The notes: a model not told the origin generated them from the letters alone. Positions 23,866 to 33,239 are shown, counted from the stretch's first letter. The stretch: 64,000 bases of DNA from JAKACA01 sp963735115 (GCA_963735115.1 CAVTJR010000003.1:496001-560000), one strand, 5' to 3'. Numbers and translations: made by a program.

Positions 23866-26800
23866 TCCTGTTCCTCACCCATGCCGACACCGAGATCCTC
23901 GGGTTGCGGGTCGTGGCCGAGGGCCTGCCGGCCGGCTTTCCCGCCGTGCGGGCTGCCAACCCGGCCCTGCTGGGCGGCGTCCCGCCCCTCGAGGAGGCCG
24001 AGGTTGTCGTCGTGCGCCTCCTCGGCGGCCGCCGCTCCTGGGCGCCCTTCGACGCCCTCGTCGGCGAGTGCCGCCGCCGGAGCATCCCGTTGCTGTGCTT
24101 CGGCGGCGAAGCCGTCCCCGACGCCGAGACGATGGCCGCCTCCAGCGTGCCCGGCGGCGTCGTCACGCAGGCCTTCGAGTACCTCGTGCAGGGAGGGACG
24201 GCGAACCTCGAGCAGATGGTGCGTTTCGTGGCGGACACCGTGCTCAGGCACGGCTTCGGCTTCGAGCCACCCGTGGCCGTTCCCGTCCTCGGCGTCTTCG
24301 GCCAGCCGCACCTCGAGGCGGGGCGCCCGACGGTCGGGGTCGTCTTCTACCGGGCGCACGTGCTCACGGGGAACACGACGTTCGTGTCCGAGCTCTGCGC
24401 TGCCATCGAGGCAGGCGGGTGCAATGCCGTGGCCGTCTACTGCTACTCGCTGCGCGAGACGGCCGCGGGCTCTGGCGCGCGGGCAGGTGTGGCCGACCTG
24501 CTCGCCTCCTTTCGTGTCGACGCCGTCGTCACGACGGTGCTCGCCGCCGGCAGCTTCGCCCCCGGGGGAGCCGCCGCCGAAGGCTGGGAGGAGCAGGCGC
24601 TCGCCTCCCTCGGCGTCCCCGTCCTGCAGGCGATCGCCTCCACGAGCTCTTCGCTCGCCTGGGCGGAGTCATCGGCCGGCCTCGCCCCGTTGGACGTCGC
24701 CTGGCAGGTCGCCCTGCCCGAGCTCGACGGCCGCATCATCGGCGTGCCCTTCTCGTTCAAAGAGATCGTCGACGACGGAGATGACCTCGGCAGCGCCGTC
24801 GCCGCCTACCGGTGCGTGCCCGACCGGGTCGAGCGCATCGCCGGCCTCGCCTGCCGGCTCGCCTCCCTCCACCTCGTGGCTCCGGCCGACCGCAGGATCG
24901 TCGTCGTCCTCTCCGCCTACCCCACCTCCCGCAGCCGCCTCGGCAACGCCGTCGGCCTGGACACGCCCGCCTCCCTCATCGACCTGTTGCGCGAGCTGCG
25001 GGCGGCCGGCTACCGCGTCGACCGCATCCCCGAGGACGGCGACGCCCTCATGGCCGAGCTGGCCGACGGCCTCGCCTACGACACCGAGGAGCTCTCGAGG
25101 GAGGCGGCCGGGCGGGCGCTCGGGACGATGGGGGCCGGCGACTACGGCCGTTTCTTCGAGACCCTGCCGGAGGACGTGCGGGCGGACCTCACCAAGAGCT
25201 GGGGGGAGGCGCCGGGGAGGGTGCACCTGACGGCCGACGGTTCCCTTGCCTTCTCCGGTATCGACCTCGGCGGGGTCGTCGTGGCCATCCAACCGCCGCG
25301 GGGTTTCGGCGAGGCGCCCATCGCCATCTACCACTCGCCCGTGCTGGCGCCGACGCATCACTATCTCGGGTTCTATCGCTGGCTCGACCGCGGCCTCGGG
25401 GCACACGCCGTCATCCACCTCGGCAAGCACGGCACCCTCGAGTGGCTGCCCGGCAAGGGGGTCGGCCTCTCGGCGGCCTGCTACCCGGACATCGCCCTCG
25501 GCGACCTCCCCTTCATCTACCCCTTCGTCGTGAACGACCCGGGGGAGGGCGCCCAGGCCAAGCGCCGCTCGCACGCCGTCGTCGTCGACCACCTCGTCCC
25601 GCCGCTCACGCGAGCGGACGCCTACGACGACATCGCCCGTCTCGAGCAGCTCCTCGACCAGCACGCCCAGGTGGCCTCCCTCGACCCCTCGAAACTCTCC
25701 GCCGTCCGCCGCCAAGTCTGGGATCTCCTCGTGAACGCCGAGATCCACCGGGATCTCGGCCTCGACCGGCGGTACGGGACCGACGGTCCGCAGTGGGACG
25801 GCCAGGACTTCGACGAGCTCGTCCTCGAAGTCGACGGCTACCTCTGCGAGCTGAAGGACGCCCAGATACGGGGCGGGCTGCACATCCTCGGCCGGGCACC
25901 CGAAGGGGAGGCGCTCATCGATCTCGTGCTGGCACTCACACGGCTGCGCCAAGGCGCCGTGCCCTCGTTGCGCGCCGGCGTCGCCGGCCTCCTCGACGTC
26001 GATCTCGAGTCGGCCGGCCGGGTCGAGGTGGACCTCGTGGAGGCGGCCTGCCGCGCCCTCGTGGAGCAGTTGGCGGCAGCCGGCTGGCCGGCGGGTGGCG
26101 CCGCCTCGCCGGCGGAGGTGGTTGAGGTTGTTGGCCATATGCGCGAGAAACCTCCATCACCTCGCCCCCTAGAGGGCGCCCATCCGGACCTCGAAGCGGT
26201 CACGACGACCTTGGCCTGGGTGTGCGACGGCCTCGTGCCCGCCCTCGAGGCGACGACGGGCGAGATCGCCTCCGTCCTTCGGGCGGCCGACGGGCGCTTT
26301 GTCCCTCCCGGTCCGTCGGGCGCCCCCAGCCGGGGGATGGCACACGTGCTGCCGACGGGGCGCAACTTCTACTCGCTCGACCCGAAAGCCGTCCCGTCCC
26401 GCATCTCGATGGAGGTGGGGGAGACGCTGGCATCTCGACTGTGCGAGCGCCATGTCGCAGAGGAGGGCGAGCTGCCCCGATCGGTTGCCATCGTCGTCTG
26501 GGGAACGGCCGTCATGCGCACCGGTGGGGACGACGTCGCCGAGGCGCTGGCGCTCCTCGGGGTGCGCCCGACCTGGTCGGCCGAGTCCGGCCGGGTGGAG
26601 GGGCTCGAGGTCGTGCCCCTCGCCGAGCTCGGACGGGCGAGGGTGGACGTCACCCTGCGGGTGTCCGGCTTCTTCCGGGACGCCTTCCCGCACGTGATCG
26701 CCCTCGTCGACGAAGCCATCGAGCTCGTCGCCGGCCTCGACGAACCGCCCGAGCTCAACTACCTGAAGGCGGCCGGCACGGCTGACCCGCGCATCTTCGG

Positions 26801-27506
26801 CCCGGCACCCGGGGCCTACGGGTCGGGCATCCTCCCGGTCATCGAGAGCCGCAACTGGCAGAGCGACGACGACCTCGCCGCCGTCTACCTCGCCTGGTCG
26901 GGTTGGTCCTACGGGCGAGCCGCCATGGGCGCCCCCGCTGGGGAGGCGCTCGCACGGCGCCTGGCGGGAACCGAGGTGGCCGTCAAGAACCAGGACAACC
27001 GCGAGCACGACATCTTCGACTCCGACGACTACCTGCAGGACCACGGCGGCATGGTGGCGGCCATCCGCTCGCTGCGGGGCGGCGTCGCCCCCTCGGCCGT
27101 CTTCGGCGACTCCTCCGACCCGGCGCGTCCCCGCGTGCGCTCGCTGGCGGAGGAAGCCGCCCGCGTCGTGCGCAGCCGGGTGCTCAACCCGAAGTGGATC
27201 GGGGCGATGCAGCGGCATGGCTACAAGGGAGCCTTCGAGATGGCCGCCACCGTCGACTACCTCTTCGGCTACGACGCCACCGCCCAGGTCGTGGAGGACT
27301 GGATGTACGAGCGAGTCACGGCTGCCTACGTGGGCGACGCCGAAGTGCGCAAGTTCTTCGAGCGCTCGAACCCGTGGGCGTTGCGTGCCATCGCCGAGCG
27401 GCTCCTGGAGGCGGTCGAGCGGGGGATGTGGGACGCTTCAGAGGCGGCTCTCGACACGTTGCGCCAAGCTGTTCTCGAGGGGGAAGGTTGGGAGGAGGAC
27501 CGGTGA
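23862..27506 (+). CDS. cobN: Cobaltochelatase subunit CobN
   Basis: A 1214-residue CobN/BchH-type chelatase large subunit. Family landmarks include HADTEILGL at the start, a CobN/Mg-chelatase domain around PTVGVVFYRAHVLTGNT, LGKHGTLEWLPGKGVGLS, YPFVVNDPGEGAQAKRR, and near the C-terminus NQDNREHDIFDSDDYLQ and KWIGAMQRHGYKGAFEM. It inserts cobalt into hydrogenobyrinic acid a,c-diamide in the aerobic pathway, with ATP hydrolysis by a partner AAA+ complex. The partner is presumably the next gene, which overlaps by GTGA. Length is normal to slightly short. Confidence 0.95.
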   Translation: MILFLTHADTEILGLRVVAEGLPAGFPAVRAANPALLGGVPPLEEAEVVVVRLLGGRRSWAPFDALVGECRRRSIPLLCFGGEAVPDAETMAASSVPGGVVTQAFEYLVQGGTANLEQMVRFVADTVLRHGFGFEPPVAVPVLGVFGQPHLEAGRPTVGVVFYRAHVLTGNTTFVSELCAAIEAGGCNAVAVYCYSLRETAAGSGARAGVADLLASFRVDAVVTTVLAAGSFAPGGAAAEGWEEQALASLGVPVLQAIASTSSSLAWAESSAGLAPLDVAWQVALPELDGRIIGVPFSFKEIVDDGDDLGSAVAAYRCVPDRVERIAGLACRLASLHLVAPADRRIVVVLSAYPTSRSRLGNAVGLDTPASLIDLLRELRAAGYRVDRIPEDGDALMAELADGLAYDTEELSREAAGRALGTMGAGDYGRFFETLPEDVRADLTKSWGEAPGRVHLTADGSLAFSGIDLGGVVVAIQPPRGFGEAPIAIYHSPVLAPTHHYLGFYRWLDRGLGAHAVIHLGKHGTLEWLPGKGVGLSAACYPDIALGDLPFIYPFVVNDPGEGAQAKRRSHAVVVDHLVPPLTRADAYDDIARLEQLLDQHAQVASLDPSKLSAVRRQVWDLLVNAEIHRDLGLDRRYGTDGPQWDGQDFDELVLEVDGYLCELKDAQIRGGLHILGRAPEGEALIDLVLALTRLRQGAVPSLRAGVAGLLDVDLESAGRVEVDLVEAACRALVEQLAAAGWPAGGAASPAEVVEVVGHMREKPPSPRPLEGAHPDLEAVTTTLAWVCDGLVPALEATTGEIASVLRAADGRFVPPGPSGAPSRGMAHVLPTGRNFYSLDPKAVPSRISMEVGETLASRLCERHVAEEGELPRSVAIVVWGTAVMRTGGDDVAEALALLGVRPTWSAESGRVEGLEVVPLAELGRARVDVTLRVSGFFRDAFPHVIALVDEAIELVAGLDEPPELNYLKAAGTADPRIFGPAPGAYGSGILPVIESRNWQSDDDLAAVYLAWSGWSYGRAAMGAPAGEALARRLAGTEVAVKNQDNREHDIFDSDDYLQDHGGMVAAIRSLRGGVAPSAVFGDSSDPARPRVRSLAEEAARVVRSRVLNPKWIGAMQRHGYKGAFEMAATVDYLFGYDATAQVVEDWMYERVTAAYVGDAEVRKFFERSNPWALRAIAERLLEAVERGMWDASEAALDTLRQAVLEGEGWEEDR

Positions 27507-29551
27507 GTGAGGCTGCGGGATCGACCGGGTTTCCGTTCGCTGCGGTCGTCGGGATGGAGGACGTCAAGCTCGCCCTCCTCATCGGCGCCGTGGAGCCTCG
27601 TCTCGGCGGCGTCCTCCTGCGGGGCGAGAAGGGCTCGGCGAAGACGACGCTCGCCCGCGGCCTGGCAGCCATCATGCCGGGGGAGCCGGCGCCGCCCTTT
27701 GTCGACCTTCCCATCGGAGCCACGGAGGACCGCCTCGTCGGGACGCTCGACCTCTCCGCGGTCCTGCACGGCGGAGAGCGGCGCTTCGCCCCCGGGCTCC
27801 TGTCGGCGGCCGACGGGGGACTGCTGTATGTCGACGAGGTCAACCTCCTACCCGATCACCTCGTGGACGTCCTCCTCGACGTCGCCGCCTCGGGTGTGAA
27901 CCGCGTGGAGCGAGATGGCGTGAGCGTGCAGCACCCCGCCCGTTTCTTCCTCGTGGGCTCGATGAACCCGGAGGAGGGGGAGTTGCGGCCGCAGCTGTTG
28001 GACCGTTTCGGCTTGGCGGTGGAGGTGGCGTCCTCGACCGACCCGCTCGAGCGGGCGGAGGCGGTGCGCCGGCGGCTGCAGTTCGACGCCGATCCCGCCG
28101 CCTTCGTGGCCTCGTGGGCGGAGGAGACCAAAGCGCTCGCTGCCCAGCTGGCCTCGTGCGTGCTCGCCTGCGTGCCGGCGCCCATCACCGAGGTGGCCGC
28201 CCGCATGGCCGTGGCTCTCGGGGCCGACGGCTTGCGGGCCGACCTGGCGTTGTGCAGGGCGGCTGCCGCCTTCGCCGGCCTGGAGGGTCGTTCCGAGGCC
28301 CTCGTGTACGACCTTCGCACCGTCGCCCCCTTGGCGCTCGGCCACCGGCGCCGCCGAGGGCCGTTCGACTCGCCCGGCGTCTCGCCTGAAGAGCTCGACG
28401 AAGCCTTGGAGTCGGCCCTGCGCCAGGCGAGCGGCGGAAACGCCGGCGCCGGCCCGCCCGGGGAGGCGCCCGCGGAGGTCGGCCGCCAGGACGGGCCGAC
28501 ACCGCTGCACGAGGCCGGCGAAGGGCCCTCGGGCCGCCGTCACGAGACCGGGTGGCCCGCAGAGCCGAGGCGGCAGGACGAGCCCGACGGCAGCTCCTTG
28601 TCTCGCCCCGACGTCCCGCAGCCGGCGAGCGAGCGCCCTGCGGCCGAAGGCCCCGGGGCGGATGGTCCGGCGGCGGAAGTCCTCGCCATCGGGCTTCCGC
28701 AGCAGGCCGGCCGCCAGAAGTCGTCGTCGGCGTCCTACACCGACATCGGCGCCAGGCGAGGGCGTCACCCGACGGCTGATCGCCTTCCGAGCGGCTCAGG
28801 ACGACCCATCTCCTCGCGACCGGCGGAGGCGGATGCCCGTCGGGTGGCACTCGTGCCGACCGTGCTGGCCTCGGCCGCACGCCGCGACTCGCACCCGGCC
28901 GGCGGCCCGAGCGCCGCGGACGGCGACGGCGCTCTCGTGGACGTCTCTGACTTGCAAGAGGTCGTCGCCGAGCGCCGCCTCTCGCACCTGATCGTGCTGT
29001 GCGTCGACGCCTCCGGCTCGATGGGCGCCGAGCAACGGGCGACAGCAGCCCGCGGCGCCGTCCTTCGACTGCTCACCGACGCCTACCAGCGTCGTGACCG
29101 CGTGGCCGTCGTGAGCTTCAGCGGCAGCGGCGCCCAGTTGATCCTTCGCCCCACCGGGAGCATCGAGGTCGCCCGCAGCCGGCTGGCTGCGGTGCCCACC
29201 GGCGGGCGCACGCCGCTCGCCGAGGCCATCCTCTGTGCCCTCGACGTCTGCCTCGGACCGAGCACGCGGGGTTTCTCACCCGTGCTCGTCCTCATCTCCG
29301 ACGGCCGGGCGACGGCCGCCCCGGACGGGCTCGACCCCGTGGCTGCGGCGATGTCGGCGGCCGAGCGCGTCGGGCGCGCCGGGGTCCCGGCGCTCGTGGT
29401 CGATGTCGAGTCCGGTGCCAGCCCACTGCGGCTGGGCGAGGCGATCGCCGAGCAGATGGGCGGGCGCTACCTCCGCCTCGGGACGATCAGCGGTGAGGGG
29501 ATCGACCACGCGGTCCGTTCCGTGCTCATCGAGCTGCAGCCGCGCACGTGA
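27503..29551 (+). CDS. Fused ChlI/ChlD-type chelatase ATPase with VWA domain
   Basis: A 682-residue protein. Residues 1 to about 330 are a MoxR/ChlI-type AAA+ module with Walker A GEKGSAKTT (about 41-49), Walker B LLYVDEVNLL and the sensor-like GSMNPEEGELRPQLLDRFGL. A Gly/Pro-rich acidic linker spans about 335-470. The C-terminal VWA domain has a full MIDAS site: DASGSMG (about 502), the Thr in TGGRTPLAE, and LISDGRAT. It is probably the ATPase partner of CobN, replacing separate CobS/CobT subunits, as in other actinobacteria. The GTG overlaps the cobN stop and has GGGAGGAGG upstream. Confidence 0.92.
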   Translation: MSEAAGSTGFPFAAVVGMEDVKLALLIGAVEPRLGGVLLRGEKGSAKTTLARGLAAIMPGEPAPPFVDLPIGATEDRLVGTLDLSAVLHGGERRFAPGLLSAADGGLLYVDEVNLLPDHLVDVLLDVAASGVNRVERDGVSVQHPARFFLVGSMNPEEGELRPQLLDRFGLAVEVASSTDPLERAEAVRRRLQFDADPAAFVASWAEETKALAAQLASCVLACVPAPITEVAARMAVALGADGLRADLALCRAAAAFAGLEGRSEALVYDLRTVAPLALGHRRRRGPFDSPGVSPEELDEALESALRQASGGNAGAGPPGEAPAEVGRQDGPTPLHEAGEGPSGRRHETGWPAEPRRQDEPDGSSLSRPDVPQPASERPAAEGPGADGPAAEVLAIGLPQQAGRQKSSSASYTDIGARRGRHPTADRLPSGSGRPISSRPAEADARRVALVPTVLASAARRDSHPAGGPSAADGDGALVDVSDLQEVVAERRLSHLIVLCVDASGSMGAEQRATAARGAVLRLLTDAYQRRDRVAVVSFSGSGAQLILRPTGSIEVARSRLAAVPTGGRTPLAEAILCALDVCLGPSTRGFSPVLVLISDGRATAAPDGLDPVAAAMSAAERVGRAGVPALVVDVESGASPLRLGEAIAEQMGGRYLRLGTISGEGIDHAVRSVLIELQPRT

Positions 29552-29581
29552 GGGCGACGCGGTCGTGTGCGCCGGAGCGGC

Positions 29582-29851
29582 TCAGCGGGGGGCTTGGTTC
29601 ACCTCACCGTGGAACCCCCAGTGGTTGGCGACGGCGGCAAGGCCGAAGAGTGTCACGAACAGGATCGTTATCCACAGGGCCGCCTTCCACGTCGCCGGTT
29701 CGCCGTCGGGTCGGCGCCCTCTCGGAGTGCTTCGCACGAAGGCGATCGTCGTGACGGCCAAGAGCCATCCGAGGCCGAAGAGGAGGCGGCACGATCGCTT
29801 CCACGGGCCAGTTTCGTGAGCGGCCGGACGACTCTCGGGCACCGTGCTCAC
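29582..29851 (-). CDS. Small two-helix membrane protein, unknown function
   Basis: An 89-residue protein with two predicted membrane helices: LLFGLGWLLAVTTIAFVRS and WKAALWITILFVTLFGLAAV. The loop between them is short and basic. It starts with GTG and converges on the chelatase ATPase gene. I do not recognise a family. Codon use looks like its neighbours, which supports it being real. Confidence 0.55.
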   Translation of the reverse strand: MSTVPESRPAAHETGPWKRSCRLLFGLGWLLAVTTIAFVRSTPRGRRPDGEPATWKAALWITILFVTLFGLAAVANHWGFHGEVNQAPR

Positions 29852-29918
29852 GCCCGAAAACTAGCAACCACCGGCGACCTTGGGCGAGCGCCTCGGCACG
29901 AATCGGGCGGTTGTTCTG

Positions 29919-31064
29919 ATGGGTGACACGCTCCGGCGTCGACGGATGATGCAGGCTCGTGGCGGAGGAGGGCCGAGAGCGTTGCGAGCAGCCCTTCGTC
30001 ACGGCGTCGGCGTGCTGTTCGTGACGGCCGCCTGCCTCGCCGGCCCGCTGCCGGCAAACGCCACCGCCCTGCCACGGGCCACCCCGTTCGCCGCCGACGT
30101 CTCCGCCGCCGGCCCGCACTCAGAGGGCCTCATCGGCGTCCTCGTCGAACCCTCCAGGCTCGGGTCGGCCGGCGGCATGAGGGCGATCTACGACTTCGTG
30201 CTCTCGGCGAAGAAGTCCGTCGACATGACGATGTACGAGTTCATCGACCCGACCATGGTGAAGGACCTCGGCCTCGACGTGAGAAGGCACGTCAAGGTGC
30301 GCGTCATCCTCGACACGAACCTCGAGCGCTCGAGGAACACGGCGACTTACAAGGCGCTCAAGGCCGAGGGCGTAGGCGTCGTATGGGCAGACACCGCCTT
30401 TGCCGCCACGCACCAGAAGACGATCACGGTCGACGGCAAGGAGTCGCTCGTCATGTCCTTGAACCTCGACGACGAGTACGGGTACTACACGACGACGCGC
30501 GACTTCGGTGTCTTCGACACCTCTCCGAAGGACGTGGCCGCCATTACGGCCGTCTTCGACGGCGACTATGCCCACAGGCCGATCAAGCCCTCTGACGGCA
30601 CCGACCTTGTCTGGAGCCCGGGCTCGCAGCCGCGGATGCTCGCCGTCATCAACGGCGCCCGAAAGACCCTCTCGATCGAGAACGAGGAGATGGACGACGC
30701 CGCTGTCACGGGCGCCATCGTGGCTGCTGCCCGCCGTGGCGTGAAGGTCGAGGTCACCATGGTGGCCGACCGCTCCTACGACGGCGCCTGGTCGTCGATC
30801 GTGGCTGCCGGCGGTCACGTGCACCTCTACGCCGACGGATCGAGCGACCTCTACATCCACGCCAAGGTGACGATCGCCGACGCCGGGCTGAAGAGCGAGA
30901 GGATCTACGTCGGCAGCATCAATTTCTCGAGCGCCTCCATGAACTACAACCGCGAGCTCGGCATCATCACGGGCAATGCCACGATCGTAAAGGACATCAA
31001 CGCCGTCGTTTCGAAGGACTTCGCCGACTGCTCGCCGTCGACGGACTGCACCAACTACCGCTAG
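29919..31064 (+). CDS. Secreted phospholipase D-like protein
   Basis: A 381-residue protein if read from the ATG at 29919. A signal peptide (LRHGVGVLFVTAACLAGPLP with a following ANA cleavage site) directs it out of the cell. Two HKD-type motifs are present: THQKTITVDGKESLVMSLN in the first half and YIHAKVTIAD with VGSINFS in the second. It would hydrolyse or transfer phosphodiesters, perhaps phospholipids. None of the possible starts (TTG 29880, ATG 29919, ATG 29946) has a strong ribosome site. It is not obviously linked to its neighbours. Confidence 0.85.
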   Translation: MGDTLRRRRMMQARGGGGPRALRAALRHGVGVLFVTAACLAGPLPANATALPRATPFAADVSAAGPHSEGLIGVLVEPSRLGSAGGMRAIYDFVLSAKKSVDMTMYEFIDPTMVKDLGLDVRRHVKVRVILDTNLERSRNTATYKALKAEGVGVVWADTAFAATHQKTITVDGKESLVMSLNLDDEYGYYTTTRDFGVFDTSPKDVAAITAVFDGDYAHRPIKPSDGTDLVWSPGSQPRMLAVINGARKTLSIENEEMDDAAVTGAIVAAARRGVKVEVTMVADRSYDGAWSSIVAAGGHVHLYADGSSDLYIHAKVTIADAGLKSERIYVGSINFSSASMNYNRELGIITGNATIVKDINAVVSKDFADCSPSTDCTNYR

Positions 31065-31072
31065 CGCTCGTA

Positions 31073-31633
31073 CTACAGCCGGTCGCCAGCCGTTCCCGCC
31101 TGATCGTCACGCTCACGGACGGCGGCCGTCGATTCCTGCCTCCAGGCGCTGTCGCGCTCCTCACGCACGGCGATGAGCACCTCGAGCTCGACCCTGTCGG
31201 TCGGGCGGCCGGCTGCCCGCTTCATCCGGATGAGATCCTCGAGGTCGCCGACCGGGACGACGAGTCCCTTCCCGAGGTCGAAGTCGGTGGCGTTCGCACG
31301 CAACTCGTCGAAGCCGCCTCCGATGCCCGCCGGCTCGCCGAGCACGTCGAGAGGCCCGGCATCGGTGTCGAACCTGCAGTTCTCGCCGGCTGCGAGTGTC
31401 GCCCCCTCCAACCGGAGTGACACGTCGTCCCGCACGTCTCGCCATCTGGCACCCAACTCTCGCAGCGCCCCCGCCAGGCGATCGAGGTTCTCGGGCTCGC
31501 GTCTGCAACAGATCTCCGTGACGTTCGTCATCGTGGGAGAGCCCCACAGTCGAGCGGCCACGCCGCCGATGACGACGAAGCGGACGTGACGGCGCTGCAG
31601 AAGTCGGAGCGCCCTCAGCGGGTCATAGGCCAC
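31073..31633 (-). CDS. Nucleotidyltransferase-fold protein with altered active site
   Basis: A 186-residue protein. The N-terminal FVVIGGVAARLWGSP and the following REPENLDRLAGALRELGARW match a common actinobacterial nucleotidyltransferase-like family, as does the C-terminal VPVGDLEDLIRMKRAAGRPTD. Related proteins usually have an Asp-x-Asp pair (T-x-D-x-D-I) after the GSP motif; here it reads TNVTEI, so the first Asp is Val and the second Glu. The third acidic site (PLDV) remains. Catalysis is therefore doubtful. The GTG start overlaps the XRE gene by 11 bases. The pair resembles toxin-antitoxin gene couples. Confidence 0.78.
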   Translation of the reverse strand: MAYDPLRALRLLQRRHVRFVVIGGVAARLWGSPTMTNVTEICCRREPENLDRLAGALRELGARWRDVRDDVSLRLEGATLAAGENCRFDTDAGPLDVLGEPAGIGGGFDELRANATDFDLGKGLVVPVGDLEDLIRMKRAAGRPTDRVELEVLIAVREERDSAWRQESTAAVRERDDQAGTAGDRL

Positions 31634-31952
31634 GGCGGCCGACGGGGTGGGCCTCGTCGAGGCGCCTCAGCGTGGCGGCTTCTTCGATGAGGCAGGCGAC
31701 GCGCTCCTCCGGGGTCATCGCCAGCAGGCGCCGGATGAGCGTGCGGTCGAAGTCGACCGCCTCCCGCCGCATCACCTCGAGGGTCTCCCCGCAGGCGCCG
31801 AGCAGCCGGTCGAGGGTGTCGACCCGCGGCACGGCCACCCCGAGCTCGATGCGGGCGATCGTCGGCTGGGCGACACCCGTGCGCTCCGCCAGCTGGCGCT
31901 GGCTGAGGCCGGCCCGGCGGCGGGCGAGGCGAAGGAGGCGACCGAAGTCCAC
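31623..31952 (-). CDS. XRE family helix-turn-helix regulator (antitoxin-like)
   Basis: A 109-residue DNA-binding protein from GTG 31952. The HTH is FGRLLRLARRRAGLSQRQLA with VAQPTIARIE, followed by a C-terminal helical part (LIRRLLAMTPEERVACLIEE). It overlaps the nucleotidyltransferase-like gene by 11 bases, so both are translated from one message. An imperfect palindrome sits immediately upstream of the start, which is the usual position of an antitoxin autoregulation site. The ribosome site is poor, so the start is not certain; the frame is open further upstream. Confidence 0.8.
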   Translation of the reverse strand: MDFGRLLRLARRRAGLSQRQLAERTGVAQPTIARIELGVAVPRVDTLDRLLGACGETLEVMRREAVDFDRTLIRRLLAMTPEERVACLIEEAATLRRLDEAHPVGRRGL

Positions 31953-31961
31953 CCCCTCAAT

Positions 31962-31979
31962 GATAGCGTCAACACTATC
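31962..31979. promoter_or_regulatory. Operator candidate upstream of the XRE gene
   Basis: GATAGCGTCAACACTATC is an imperfect palindrome (seven of nine positions pair). It lies 10 bases before the XRE start, next to the 3' end of the DUF1906 gene. Autorepression by the XRE protein is inferred from position. Confidence 0.4.
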
Positions 31980-31987
31980 GCAACCAT

Positions 31988-32824
31988 TCAGCCCCAGAAC
32001 GGGCTCAGCGTCGTGGCCTCGTCCTCGTCGACCCCTGCTTGGTCCGCCTCGCTGTACTGCCACACGACACGGCGGCCTGCACAGGCGGGAAAGACAGCCG
32101 GCAACGGACCGCTCGAATAGGCGGGCGCCCGTCCCGGCGGCGTCGATTCCGCCGCGTCCGGCTCGCTCTCGCTCGCCCACAGGAAGGACGTGCCGACGAG
32201 CGGATCGGTCGCCACCGCACGGCAGTAGGCGGCACCACCGTCCTCGCCCGGCTCGGCGTTCAGGTAGTAGCCGGGTGCGTAGCCTCCGGCGGCGACCGCC
32301 TCGTACCAGGCGACGATGAAAGCGGCGTTCTCCCGGCTCTCGTTCTCGAGATCCTTGAAGATCGCCACGCCCGGCGGGACGCCGAGTGCCCTGGCGGCGG
32401 CCACAGCGGCTCGGCCGTCGGCCGCACCGGCGCGGCGCCCGACGTCATGGCGGCCGCTCCGATCCGCCACCACCAGCAACAGCCGCACCCCCTCGCCCAG
32501 ATCCTGGCGGGCCTCCGCCCGCGTGAGGTCGTGGCCGCACCGACCCCGGCAGTCGCTCAGGTACCTACCCCAGAACGACGGGGTGGCGTCGTAGGTCCGC
32601 TGCACGGAGGAGAGTCGCGAGCCCATCGTGGCGACGGAGTCAACCCCCCAGTACGCCCCGCCGTCGGTGCGGTACGTCCCCGGCGGCGACGCCGCCGGCC
32701 AGACGGCCCAGCCGAACAACGCAACGGCGGGTACGACGCCCCAGAGGGTGGCGCGCCATCTCCGTCGGCTGGAGCGGCTCCGACCTCGAGGGCGAGCGAT
32801 CGCCCGCCGCCGGCGCTTTCTCAG
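31988..32824 (-). CDS. DUF1906 glycoside hydrolase-like protein
   Basis: About 278 residues. A basic N-region (RKRRRRAIARPRGRSRSS...RRRWRATL) and a hydrophobic segment (GVVPAVALFGWAVWP) form an export signal or membrane anchor, possibly Tat-like. The secreted domain starts with YWGVDSVA and includes FWGRYLSDCRG, LLLVVADRSG and an acidic IFKDLEN strand, as in DUF1906/GH25-like proteins (Rv2525c type). It may bind or cut cell-wall glycans. The start is uncertain: the frame is open to 33070 across the NTF2-like gene, but no ATG, GTG or TTG lies in the expected place. I placed it at a CTG (32824). Confidence 0.65.
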   Translation of the reverse strand: MRKRRRRAIARPRGRSRSSRRRWRATLWGVVPAVALFGWAVWPAASPPGTYRTDGGAYWGVDSVATMGSRLSSVQRTYDATPSFWGRYLSDCRGRCGHDLTRAEARQDLGEGVRLLLVVADRSGRHDVGRRAGAADGRAAVAAARALGVPPGVAIFKDLENESRENAAFIVAWYEAVAAGGYAPGYYLNAEPGEDGGAAYCRAVATDPLVGTSFLWASESEPDAAESTPPGRAPAYSSGPLPAVFPACAGRRVVWQYSEADQAGVDEDEATTLSPFWG

Positions 32825-32843
32825 CGGTCGACTCCGGGCAGGC

Positions 32844-33239
32844 TCAGGCCTCCACCGGGTGCATGGAGGCAGGATCCCAGTAGGCGAGCTGATCGGCGAT
32901 GAGGCCCTCGTCGTCGATCGTGAGGATGTCGTAACCCTCCACCTGCAGGCGGGCCTTGCCCTCGCCCTCGCCGACGTCGATCTGGATCGTGAAGAAGAAC
33001 ACCCCGCGGTCGCCCGCCACCACGACCCGCTCGGGCACGAACGAGACGGGCGTTCCGAGACCGAGCACACCGTCCCAGAAGGCGGAGGCGCCTTCGCGAC
33101 CCTCGTGCGTCGGACCCGGGTAGGGGTCGGTCACGCGGGTGTCGCTGCTGTAGCACGCCATGATCGCTTCCTTGTCGGCTGCCGACACGGCAGCGGCATA
33201 GGCGGCGATGGCGCCGTGAACCTGCTCGCTCGTGGGCAT
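32844..33239 (-). CDS. NTF2-like/SnoaL-like domain protein
   Basis: A 131-residue single-domain protein with the cone fold of NTF2-like proteins: an N-terminal helix (QVHGAIAAYAAAVSAADKEAI), TRVTDPYPGP, REGASAFWDG, and terminal strands GYDILTIDDEGLIADQLAYWD. Members include ketosteroid isomerases, polyketide cyclases and non-enzymatic binding proteins. The acidic residues in DPYPG and the final DQLAYW are typical. It lies 14 bases after the enoyl-ACP reductase gene on the same strand, so cotranscription is likely. Specific function unknown. Confidence 0.82.
   Translation of the reverse strand: MPTSEQVHGAIAAYAAAVSAADKEAIMACYSSDTRVTDPYPGPTHEGREGASAFWDGVLGLGTPVSFVPERVVVAGDRGVFFFTIQIDVGEGEGKARLQVEGYDILTIDDEGLIADQLAYWDPASMHPVEA

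Noticed and set aside
24669..26138. 489-codon minus-strand frame opposite cobN
   Set aside because: cobN motifs on the plus strand are unmistakable, and the opposite frame has no protein family features.
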